Shown in pieces: positions 35,879 to 44,460 of a stretch of DNA of 64,000 nt. The DNA is from Christensenella sp. UBA7588. Its GTDB lineage: Bacteria; Bacillota; Clostridia; Christensenellales; CAG-917. The stretch spans positions 49,788-113,787 of the forward strand of contig DLKM01000020.1 in NCBI GenBank assembly GCA_002478945.1, in the 5' to 3' direction. Position 1 is the first letter of the stretch. Each line of letters starts with the position of its first letter. The position numbers were made by a program, and so were the translations under genes. The notes beneath the pieces were generated by a model that ran no database searches, was not told the origin of the DNA, and worked only from the letters and a program-made list of their open reading frames with translations.

Positions 35879-37264
35879 TTAGTACAAACAGATATATTCG
35901 CCGGCGGGAACGTTTGCTTTGAAGCAATCTCCCGTCGTTTGTTTTTCTCCGCTTGCAATAGCGTTTTTACAACCCGATTTTACTGTTACGTTTGCATTTG
36001 CAACGATTGAGTTGTTCACGATAAAATATGCCTTTTCACCGCTTTGCTGCTCGAACACACCGACGAGCAATTGAGAATCCGTTTCGATTTGCGGTTTTTC
36101 GCCCTCGTAAAGAGCGAAAGCGGGCAACTCACCCACGAATATGCAATCTCCATCAGGAAGTGCGTTAACGTCTACGGATTCGTCTATACCGCCGTTAAAT
36201 TTGCCAACGCAATACACTCCCAAGAATTTGGAATCAAGCAAAATCGGAGCGCATTTTTGCAATTCTGCAATCAAATCTTTTGCCATATCGGCATAAATCG
36301 TAGGATTGCAATTAACGTCGAGCAAACCGCAATCACCGTTCTTTGACGCGTCGCAACCTGGATCGTACAAAAAGTCATTCGGGAAACAACCGGGGAAAAA
36401 AACGATGCCTTCGTGTCCGTATGCAATCGCAACGTTCATTTGCAATGCCATTTCCGCTCTATTAACTTTTCTTACAGAACCGTCCCAAGCACCCGCTTGC
36501 ATATAGGTGAACGTTTTGACGTCGTATTGCTTCTTGTACTCTGCAAACAATGCGTTTAGTTCGTACAGTCCTCTGTGTATCGAAGTCGGCACGGACGGCC
36601 AAAGCGTGAGATACGGATACATATCCGTTGCCAAATATTCGGGATTGACAACTTTCAAATACTCGTCAATGAGCAAACGATAACGATTGAATCTATTTTT
36701 GGACTCACATTTCAAATCGCCGTCCAACTCTTTATAATCAACCGCAGTTTTGCCACCGAAAAGCATCGAATCGTCGATACAATAGTTAAGACAATTATAA
36801 TGGAACTCATAGTTCGGGAAGTTCTTATCGAAGGCGCGTTTTGCCGCCGCCATTCCTTCAAAACTTCCGATAGGGCTTTCGTCGCCGAAGAAAACACCGC
36901 CAAACGAAGAATATTTTGCACATTCTTTCGTCTTTTCGATGAATTCTTTTTCAAGTTCTGCTTTTTCGTCTGCCGACAAGAATCTGTAAGACGTGCCTGT
37001 ATACACGTCTGAACCCGAAACCGCCAAATATTTTTGGAACAACGCAAGTCTTGGATAATAAGTTATCCCTGCGTGCTCGCTACAAACAAGCGCTTCCGTC
37101 AAATACTCTTCCCCATACGAGTCTTCGTAATGACCGAAAACGTTGTTAATACCGATTTTTTTAAGCGTTTTGTACGCGCGGTCGGTTATTCTGTCGGGGT
37201 ATTCTCCCTTAGGCGGATACGGCGGACAATATATGCTTGTAAAAAATAGTTTTTCGTTTCTCAT
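35879..37264 (-). CDS. Putative TIM-barrel glycoside hydrolase, family not identified
   Basis: A 461-residue cytoplasmic protein. The N-terminal 330 residues look like a (beta/alpha)8 barrel: YCPPYPPKGEYPDRITD near 12, GGVFFGDESPIG near 122 (a strand-4-like end with Asp/Glu), YLATDMYPYLTLWP near 220 and AYGHEGIVFFPGC near 290. The last 100 residues are beta-rich, as in an accessory beta-sandwich. I cannot assign a CAZy family; a GH42/GH5-clan-like fold is a guess. It is the last gene of the transporter operon, after a DUF4838 lipoprotein, so a glycan substrate is likely. Ribosome binding site weak. Confidence 0.65.
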   Translation of the reverse strand: MRNEKLFFTSIYCPPYPPKGEYPDRITDRAYKTLKKIGINNVFGHYEDSYGEEYLTEALVCSEHAGITYYPRLALFQKYLAVSGSDVYTGTSYRFLSADEKAELEKEFIEKTKECAKYSSFGGVFFGDESPIGSFEGMAAAKRAFDKNFPNYEFHYNCLNYCIDDSMLFGGKTAVDYKELDGDLKCESKNRFNRYRLLIDEYLKVVNPEYLATDMYPYLTLWPSVPTSIHRGLYELNALFAEYKKQYDVKTFTYMQAGAWDGSVRKVNRAEMALQMNVAIAYGHEGIVFFPGCFPNDFLYDPGCDASKNGDCGLLDVNCNPTIYADMAKDLIAELQKCAPILLDSKFLGVYCVGKFNGGIDESVDVNALPDGDCIFVGELPAFALYEGEKPQIETDSQLLVGVFEQQSGEKAYFIVNNSIVANANVTVKSGCKNAIASGEKQTTGDCFKANVPAGEYICLY

Positions 37265-37270
37265 ATTAGA

Positions 37271-39325
37271 TTACAAATTATACTGTTGCTTCAAAGCGCC
37301 TACCGTGCAAGCGGAATTTTCGGCATATCTGTTGACTCCGTATCTTTCTGCAAGAGCAATCCATTCTGCGGCTAATCCCGATATGCTTTCTTGTGTCAAA
37401 CCCGCATATCTGCTTGCATTGTAGAGCCTCATCCACATAGGCATCAAAGACGCTTCTTCAAGATGCGCAACGAGCGTTTGCTTTTCTACATCCGACAAAG
37501 AATCGTTTGCTTTCGTTGCGTCTATTGACGAATCGAACAAGTCAATCATTCTGTTCATAAACGCAAGCGGCCAATACTCTGTTTTGTAGAAATCTTCTCT
37601 CGTTGTGCGCAACGACGCATTCGTCGAAGAAATATACGAGTATCTTGCATCCATTTCCGTGAAGTATTTGACCATATTGTCATAAGCGGCTTCACCGAAG
37701 TAATAACGCAAGAATTCATTGCGCAAATCGTTCACGTTCGCATCGGGATTCCAACAAAGTTTCGAGAACACGTAAGAGTCCATCCATTGTTGGAACACTC
37801 CGCCTTCGACGTACACGGATTGAGCAAATTCATACTCCGCACCGCTATTCTTCATTTCGTTTATCGTGTCGGAGAAAGTTTGCATTGTCGGATAATACCA
37901 GAACCAGTTACCGAAAATGCAGTGATACGTCCAAGCCATAAGGTTGTCCGTTACTTTTGTCCAGTCGGAATAAACTCCGCGAACGTCGTCGTTTTGTCTT
38001 TCGTCGTCAAACGAATAGTAATAAATACCTTTTATAGGTGCATATTTGATATACACGTCATCGCGCGGAACAACCGTAGAGTCAAGGATGTTTTTGTTTG
38101 CATCGACAGGTGCGATTTCGTCGTAGTCATACGCAAAAATAGTAAACTTAATATCTCTATTGATACCTTCTGCGCTCATCCAATTTTTGATTTCTCTTGC
38201 GACACAGTTTGCGAAACGAATCATAAGTCCGCTTGCAGCATACTTACTTCTTGCTTCAACACATTGGTTGCAAGGGCATCCATAAGGTCTGTCCGCTTGT
38301 CCGAGCATATAAAACTCTGCGTCGGGATTTGCCAATATAAACTTTTTAAGAGATTCAACGACCAATTTAACCGTCGAAATTTCTTTTGACGTATCGAGAG
38401 TGCCGTCCGCCGCAACGCCTTCGGTATAGCACATATCAAGCACTTCGTATGTTCCGTTTATATAGTAATACATAGTGTTGGCGCTATCTTCTCCACCCGA
38501 ATGGGCAAAGCACTGGACGTATTCCGCTTTGAGTTCTTGCTTGCCTGTTTCACCGTTGAAAAGCTTACCTGAATAGTAATCGGAAGTCTTAACAATTGAA
38601 GGAAGCGTGTGAGCGGGATCTCCGCCGCCGTACGAACACCACTTTGTCGTGCCACCCATATTATCGGGCATAATACAATAATCGGTGTTGTAGCGCATGT
38701 GCGCAACATATTCCGTATTACCGCTGAATACTGCCGTATTCAAGAAAGCGCGTTGTGCAAAGGCAGGCTTGTAAGTCGTGTCGTACTCATAAAGAATAAC
38801 GCTGTCTTTCTTTGGAACGTAAGTATAATCGTCCGTCAAGAACTTAACGCCGAGAGTATCTTCTATAAACTCAAACGCACCGTACATAATTCCGCGGTCA
38901 TTGTAAGAGTTGATAAATACGTTTTTACCATAGGTAAAGATGTTGAAGCCGTCGGTGTTGAGTGCGTCTTGGCTCAAATCAACGTTTCCGTGCGCTCTTA
39001 CGGCAGATGCGTAAAGTCCGGTATAACCGATAGAAATATATGTGCTTCCATCGGACAACACAAGTCCGGAATCGGTTACGTAAGTCATTTCTTGACCGGT
39101 AACTTGTCCGTAGTAATAGCAAATCTGTTCTGCCGCATATTGTTGCGTTGCGGTATAGTTTGCAGGCAACACCACGGTATACTCCGTTTCCGTTGTCAGC
39201 ATATCGCAAATTTGTTTACGAACATACGGTTCTTCGTCTTTATTGCACGCCGCAAGCGTTGCAAGAAGGGATATTGAGAAACACACAACCAATACGAGTG
39301 CTATGATTTTCTTATTTCTATTCAT
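37271..39325 (-). CDS. DUF4838-containing lipoprotein
   Basis: A 684-residue lipoprotein with signal peptide and lipobox ATLAAC (Cys27). It lacks the InlB-type repeats of its paralogue at 17.3-20.7 kb and consists almost wholly of the DUF4838-type region: QQYAAEQICYYYGQVTGQE near 60, AFEFIEDTLGVKFLTDDYTYVP near 150, and the Cys cluster CPCNQC near 355. DUF4838 proteins are predicted carbohydrate-active proteins without proven reaction. GGAGGG precedes the start, which overlaps the previous stop by ATGA. Expected on the outer face of the membrane. Confidence 0.85.
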   Translation of the reverse strand: MNRNKKIIALVLVVCFSISLLATLAACNKDEEPYVRKQICDMLTTETEYTVVLPANYTATQQYAAEQICYYYGQVTGQEMTYVTDSGLVLSDGSTYISIGYTGLYASAVRAHGNVDLSQDALNTDGFNIFTYGKNVFINSYNDRGIMYGAFEFIEDTLGVKFLTDDYTYVPKKDSVILYEYDTTYKPAFAQRAFLNTAVFSGNTEYVAHMRYNTDYCIMPDNMGGTTKWCSYGGGDPAHTLPSIVKTSDYYSGKLFNGETGKQELKAEYVQCFAHSGGEDSANTMYYYINGTYEVLDMCYTEGVAADGTLDTSKEISTVKLVVESLKKFILANPDAEFYMLGQADRPYGCPCNQCVEARSKYAASGLMIRFANCVAREIKNWMSAEGINRDIKFTIFAYDYDEIAPVDANKNILDSTVVPRDDVYIKYAPIKGIYYYSFDDERQNDDVRGVYSDWTKVTDNLMAWTYHCIFGNWFWYYPTMQTFSDTINEMKNSGAEYEFAQSVYVEGGVFQQWMDSYVFSKLCWNPDANVNDLRNEFLRYYFGEAAYDNMVKYFTEMDARYSYISSTNASLRTTREDFYKTEYWPLAFMNRMIDLFDSSIDATKANDSLSDVEKQTLVAHLEEASLMPMWMRLYNASRYAGLTQESISGLAAEWIALAERYGVNRYAENSACTVGALKQQYNL

Positions 39326-42300
39326 CTTCTTCCCTCCTTGACTTCAAACTCATATTTTTGGATTGTTGCGTTACCGTCACCGTCGATTGCATAATACACT
39401 ATCGTGTATTTTCCTGCTGCAAGCGACAAGTGTTGACCTTCCGTAACAGCAACAGTCTTCAAATCGCTGTATTCAAGCCAAATAGCCAATCCGCCTACGT
39501 CGTTATTATTATCCGTTACGGTAGCACCGATAACCGTTACGCCGTCTTTTTGTTTGTAAGAGTCGCTGTAACTTCCGTTCAATGAAATGGTAGGTGCAAC
39601 GTTGTCTTGAACGACAAACGTATATCTTACTTTTTCCGTATTGTATTTCGAGTCGGAAACCGTATAAACGAGAGAGTATGTTCCGTATTTAGTTATTGTC
39701 AACTCATATTCCATCGGGAGCATATTATTTACAATTGCCGTTCCTTCGGAATCGTAGATTGACATTCTGATTTCTGCAAAGTTGTCCAATACGTCGTAAG
39801 CATAAGCATACGGGATACGGATAACGTCACCGACTTTCACTACCATTGAACTCAACTCGCTTTCCATACCAATGGCGGGAGCCATCACTTCACCGTTCTC
39901 AAGGTGAATTGTGGTAAAGCGTTGATTCGATACAGTATCCAAAACAAACACGTCGCCTGCACTTCCACCCAAAACTTGGAATGAAACTTTTGCGCATGCA
40001 TTCTCGAAGCCGTCGTATGCAAGTTTGTTCGACCAAGTGTCAAGATTCGCAATCTTCACCATTTCGCCGTTGTACAAATTGCCTTTTGCGCCGTCAAGAA
40101 TAAACGTATAATTGTAATATCTTCTGCCATACAAACCGCTTGCGTCCGTTTGGTTATACAAATCGGTTTTTGTCGACACCTGATAAGGAGTTTCGACGCC
40201 GTTTATCCAAAGAACAGGTTTCGTTCCGAGATTTTTGAGTTCAAGGACGATTTCTTTTCCGTTCAACGCACGTACGAACGTTCTAACGCTTGTAAACCTT
40301 GCGCCGGCAAACACACTGAAAGATATGTTCAAGTTGGACGTAGACACAACGTAGGGCATCTCAAACGATACATCGTCGCCATTTACGACGAAACCAGTAC
40401 CAATATCGTTTGTAGAAATGCTATTAACTCCAGTAATGCTTCCGAATTGCTTATCAATGCCGTTGTCTGCATCGATTTCCTGCGGAACACATTTGATTGA
40501 AATGGTTTTCACCGTTACGCCGTCAATCGTATAATTGAGTGTCGTGTCGGAAGTGATTTCAAGCACGTCGCCGACAGACACGGTTCTCGTTCTACCGCGC
40601 TTTATAACGACGTCAATATTGTTTTGAGAAATATCATCCTTAGAATAATCGATTGCGATATATCCCGGAACGATAAACTCGGATCCGCTGACCAACGTAA
40701 CTTTCTCAAACGAGTCGATAAGTTCAAATTTCGTTACGTTATTGTTTATTGCGATATCGTAACTAAAAGACTTTTTATAGTTCATATCATCGCGAACGAT
40801 AACGCTGAGTTTTACGATACTACCCTTCTTGGTAAATGAAATCGCCTGACCTACTTCTACCGCAGTTTCGACTCCGTCAATGACGATAGAGTATTCCGCA
40901 CTCAATGTGCCAATACCACCTTCGTATGGGATTTCTGGGATTTCGAATACCCCCATTAAATCTGCGGTCAAATTAACGGAAGCAGATTCAACTATATCGT
41001 TCGGATTATCTTTAACGATAAACGTTCCGCCAACACTCTTTTCGTATCCGTACAAATTGTTTGCTTTATACGTGATTCTGTATTGTCCTGCCGTCGTCGG
41101 AGTAAAACCGTCTGTGAATTGCTCTGTTACATCAACGTAATCAGCGCCATTCAACATTTCAAGTTTTACGTCAATATCGCTTTGATTTGCAAAATCGGGA
41201 AGCGGATATTTATATCCGACGATACCGTCAAGCATATTTTCAAAATCATAACCGCCCGCGAGAAGGCAACCGTTGTCTTTGCTGTAATACTCTTCCGTAA
41301 CGTCGGAAAAAGTATCGTTGCCTATTTTGGTTATAACGACGTTTCCTGCAGTTCCTGCACTTTCAACGGAAACGTAAACTTCACCGGTTTTGAATCCTTT
41401 GAAATCTTCGTAATTGTCCGTAGGATCGTCCAAATCCAACACGAGAAAATCTTTGGTATTGCTATCAATTCCCGTATAAACGCAATTCGTAGCGTTATCG
41501 TATCTGAAATGCAACGGATATGCCAAACTCTTGGGACAATGTTGAGCAAAAAATTGTTGTCCGAACGCAATCGTTGTATTTGCCACCGCAGCGTAGTTAG
41601 AGTTTGCGGCATATATACCGTTAAAACCAACCTGAATAAACGCACACGAAAGCGTTGAGTTGTTTTCATACTCTTCCGACGTTCTATTGTTTGAATTGAT
41701 AACGTAGTTAACCGTAATGGAATTTGAAGAATCGTAAGCGTCCGTCAATCTAACGACAACAGCCGTGATTTCAAACCAATTCGTCCCGACGTTCGGAACT
41801 AACTCTATAAGATTGCCAGATACCGTATTCAAATCAACGACGTTTTTATATTTGATTACGCTACCCGAAGAAAGCAAACTAAATTGGCTTCCCACCGTGT
41901 AATCCGTATCGATGTTATCGACGCTTTCTGCCGATACCCTTACTCCGTTGCCGAGCATAGTCGACGAAGTGCGAGAGAACAGATATTCCGAGTCATAACC
42001 GCCAACAGTAACGTTTACGTTTTTAGTCACCAATTCGTCGCCTATTTGAGATGACAATTCGACTTGATAAGCACCTGCGGTTTCCGCGATAAAATCTTTT
42101 TTTGTCGTAACAACGGAGTTATCGGGCTTCGTTATTTTTGCAGTAACGGGAAATTTATAGTTATTGCACAATCCATAGCAAGATGTAATCTTGAAAGACG
42201 AAAAAATTGCCGCATTTTCGTTCAGCGCGTCGGAAACGATGCTTCTCGGTCCGTCAAGCGAAATGGTGGGCAATTCAAAATTGTCCCCGCCATCCGAATT

Positions 42301-42402
42301 CTTATTTTTCAAAGAAAGCGGAACGGCGATTGATACGGAAATAATCGCCGCCGCAAGAATGACGGAAACTATAATAATGATATTTCTTTTTTTTACGCTC
42401 AT
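39322..42402 (-). CDS. Large membrane-anchored surface protein with Ig-like domains
   Basis: A 1,026-residue protein with an uncleaved-looking N-terminal membrane segment (residues 7-31) lacking a lipobox Cys. The outside portion is beta-rich, with several Ig-like segments ending in YTVSDSKYN and TVTDNNND-type strands, typical of bacterial Ig/Big or DUF5011-like modules. Residues about 150-330 may be a carbohydrate-binding beta-sandwich. No catalytic motif seen. It sits between the permeases and the DUF4838 lipoprotein, overlapping the latter by 4 bp, so a role in glycan capture is likely but unproven. Confidence 0.75.
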   Translation of the reverse strand: MSVKKRNIIIIVSVILAAAIISVSIAVPLSLKNKNSDGGDNFELPTISLDGPRSIVSDALNENAAIFSSFKITSCYGLCNNYKFPVTAKITKPDNSVVTTKKDFIAETAGAYQVELSSQIGDELVTKNVNVTVGGYDSEYLFSRTSSTMLGNGVRVSAESVDNIDTDYTVGSQFSLLSSGSVIKYKNVVDLNTVSGNLIELVPNVGTNWFEITAVVVRLTDAYDSSNSITVNYVINSNNRTSEEYENNSTLSCAFIQVGFNGIYAANSNYAAVANTTIAFGQQFFAQHCPKSLAYPLHFRYDNATNCVYTGIDSNTKDFLVLDLDDPTDNYEDFKGFKTGEVYVSVESAGTAGNVVITKIGNDTFSDVTEEYYSKDNGCLLAGGYDFENMLDGIVGYKYPLPDFANQSDIDVKLEMLNGADYVDVTEQFTDGFTPTTAGQYRITYKANNLYGYEKSVGGTFIVKDNPNDIVESASVNLTADLMGVFEIPEIPYEGGIGTLSAEYSIVIDGVETAVEVGQAISFTKKGSIVKLSVIVRDDMNYKKSFSYDIAINNNVTKFELIDSFEKVTLVSGSEFIVPGYIAIDYSKDDISQNNIDVVIKRGRTRTVSVGDVLEITSDTTLNYTIDGVTVKTISIKCVPQEIDADNGIDKQFGSITGVNSISTNDIGTGFVVNGDDVSFEMPYVVSTSNLNISFSVFAGARFTSVRTFVRALNGKEIVLELKNLGTKPVLWINGVETPYQVSTKTDLYNQTDASGLYGRRYYNYTFILDGAKGNLYNGEMVKIANLDTWSNKLAYDGFENACAKVSFQVLGGSAGDVFVLDTVSNQRFTTIHLENGEVMAPAIGMESELSSMVVKVGDVIRIPYAYAYDVLDNFAEIRMSIYDSEGTAIVNNMLPMEYELTITKYGTYSLVYTVSDSKYNTEKVRYTFVVQDNVAPTISLNGSYSDSYKQKDGVTVIGATVTDNNNDVGGLAIWLEYSDLKTVAVTEGQHLSLAAGKYTIVYYAIDGDGNATIQKYEFEVKEGRR

Positions 42403-42406
42403 AATT

Positions 42407-43480
42407 TTATCCTTTTAGTCCGCCAACGGTAAACTTGGACAGAATGAGTTTTTGCGATGCGAGATACATAATTACAGTCGGTATTATAACCAACGTGAAA
42501 CCTGCCATAATCTCGGTTATACTCGATTTGTACAACGCTCTCGAAACACCTTGGAAAAGGTACAATCCGTAAGCAAGGTTAGGCGTTGAAGGCAACCAAA
42601 GCATAAACGTCATATAATCGTTCCAAGCGCCGAGCAAGTTGAGAACGAAGATAACGGTCGTAGTCGGCAAAATCATCGGAAGATACATTCTGAAAAATGC
42701 CGAGTAATGTCCGCCACCGTCAACGAATACCGCTTCTGCATAGTCCCACGGAAGTTGCTTAAACGCTCCGTGCAAAAGCAAGAAGTGCAATCCCGAAAAT
42801 GCCGTGCAAGGTGATGTCAGTATCGTAAGGATAATATTGTCGTACGTTCCGAGAGCCTTTCTCATAACCATTGCCGAAGGAAGATTACCGACAATAGGAA
42901 TAATCATAATAACTATACCCAACGAGTACAAGAAATTCCTTCCCGGAAATTTGTATTTAGCAATAACATACGCCATACAAGTCGTGAGAATAACGCTCAT
43001 CAAGGATACGCCTACCGAATACAAAATGCTGAATCCTGCCATATCCCAAAGGGTGTACGTCGTTTGATAGTCGATTGTTATTTGCAATTTTTCAAAAACC
43101 GACTTATAGTTGTCGAAATTGAAAGATTTCGGAAAAGCAAACGCACTGGTTGCATATTCGAGCGGATCTTTCAAAGACGTCAAGAACATCCAAATCGGCA
43201 AAATCAAAAGAGAAACGCAATACACCACGAGTATAACCCAAAGTATCGTTCTGATGGTTTTATCGATTCCCTTCCCCGCCAATTCGCCTGCGATATGATT
43301 TCTCTTCAATTTGAGCGCGGCGATGTTTTGCTCAACGGCGGAGATATCTTCCGCATTCTCTTCTGGAGATTGCGACAATTCCGCAAGAATCCCGTTTTGA
43401 CGTTCCAGTTCGTTTTTAACTTCTTTTCTTGTTGCTCCGCCGTAAACGGAAACACGAAGCGAGTAATCTTCTTTATTCAT
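42407..43480 (-). CDS. Carbohydrate ABC transporter permease (second subunit)
   Basis: A MalG-type inner-membrane permease of 357 residues with six predicted membrane segments from residue about 92 onward. The EAA loop reads LPWDYAEAVFVDGGGHYSAFFRMYLPM, which contacts the ATPase. The ATG at 43480 has GGAGG upstream. It carries an unusual cytoplasmic N-terminus of about 85 residues, partly predicted coiled coil with many Glu, Lys and Leu, absent from ordinary MalG proteins. It pairs with the permease encoded just upstream and the binding protein at 44.5 kb. Confidence 0.92.
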   Translation of the reverse strand: MNKEDYSLRVSVYGGATRKEVKNELERQNGILAELSQSPEENAEDISAVEQNIAALKLKRNHIAGELAGKGIDKTIRTILWVILVVYCVSLLILPIWMFLTSLKDPLEYATSAFAFPKSFNFDNYKSVFEKLQITIDYQTTYTLWDMAGFSILYSVGVSLMSVILTTCMAYVIAKYKFPGRNFLYSLGIVIMIIPIVGNLPSAMVMRKALGTYDNIILTILTSPCTAFSGLHFLLLHGAFKQLPWDYAEAVFVDGGGHYSAFFRMYLPMILPTTTVIFVLNLLGAWNDYMTFMLWLPSTPNLAYGLYLFQGVSRALYKSSITEIMAGFTLVIIPTVIMYLASQKLILSKFTVGGLKG

Positions 43481-43481
43481 A

Positions 43482-44456
43482 TTATGCCTCCGTAGTAGGC
43501 CCGAATTTTTCGAGCAAGAAACGCAACAATATCGTAAGCGGCGCAACTATCAAGGTCATTATCAAACCGCCCGCAGCCAAGACCGGATAACTGATTTCGT
43601 TTCCGTTCAAGACCAACTGCGCATAGTAGTAACCCATATTTGAAACGTACTCGGGTGCGCTCGTATTGTAGAATCCGAGTATAGAGCCTGCATCCGTAAA
43701 TATACCTGCAAGTCCCGTTACAAGGAACGTTGACAACGTCGGGAATATCAACGGCAAAACTATGTATCTCAAATCTTGGAACATATTCGTTACGCCGTCG
43801 AGTCTTGCGCTCTCGACGATTTCAGGACTGATTTCCTTCATCGCGTTCGGATAAACGATCAAGTTAGTACCGAACGAAAGCCAAATGCCATAGAAGATAG
43901 TCGTTCCGAATGCATATTTTTCAGTATACAGCAAGTCAAGTCCGACTCCGTCCGCATCGACGAGTATTCCCATTTTTTCAAACAGAACACGCAACGGTGC
44001 ACCGTCACCCGATACGAAGTTGACGAACAACATACAAATGACGAATCCTGAAATAATCTGCGGCAACATTACGATTGCTCTTATCGTTCTGTGCATAAAG
44101 CATTTTTTGTACAGCAAATAAGAGAAGAAAATGTAAAGTGGCATACAAATGACAAGGTTTATTGCGTACATTTTCAGTGAGTTCAAAAGACTTACAGAAA
44201 CAACGCCGCCGCTTTCCGTCAAGTTATTCCAGAACGTCGTAAAGTTTTTGAATCCGACGAACACTTGTGTTCCGTCAAGTTTCGTTTCGCAGAACGCCAT
44301 AATAATACTGTTAACGTTCACCGCCACGTAGAAGATGATAAACAGTATCAACGGGTATGCGATAAAACTCAAGACGAAGATGCCCTGCGTTTTATGCCGA
44401 GCCATCTTCTTTTTCTTGGGTATTACAAAACTTTCCGCTTGTTGTACGTTTTCCAT
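43482..44456 (-). CDS. Carbohydrate ABC transporter permease (first subunit)
   Basis: A MalF/UgpA-type permease of 324 residues with about six membrane helices. The EAA loop reads MKEISPEIVESARLDGVTNMFQDLRYIVLPL. A long central extracytoplasmic loop of about 55 residues follows helix 3. The basic N-terminus is cytoplasmic. It lies 4 bp after the binding-protein gene stop and abuts the second permease, giving the normal binding protein-permease-permease order. No ATPase is in this operon; the ATPase genes at 15.3 or 48.4 kb must supply it. Confidence 0.92.
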   Translation of the reverse strand: MENVQQAESFVIPKKKKMARHKTQGIFVLSFIAYPLILFIIFYVAVNVNSIIMAFCETKLDGTQVFVGFKNFTTFWNNLTESGGVVSVSLLNSLKMYAINLVICMPLYIFFSYLLYKKCFMHRTIRAIVMLPQIISGFVICMLFVNFVSGDGAPLRVLFEKMGILVDADGVGLDLLYTEKYAFGTTIFYGIWLSFGTNLIVYPNAMKEISPEIVESARLDGVTNMFQDLRYIVLPLIFPTLSTFLVTGLAGIFTDAGSILGFYNTSAPEYVSNMGYYYAQLVLNGNEISYPVLAAGGLIMTLIVAPLTILLRFLLEKFGPTTEA

Positions 44457-44460
44457 AGTT

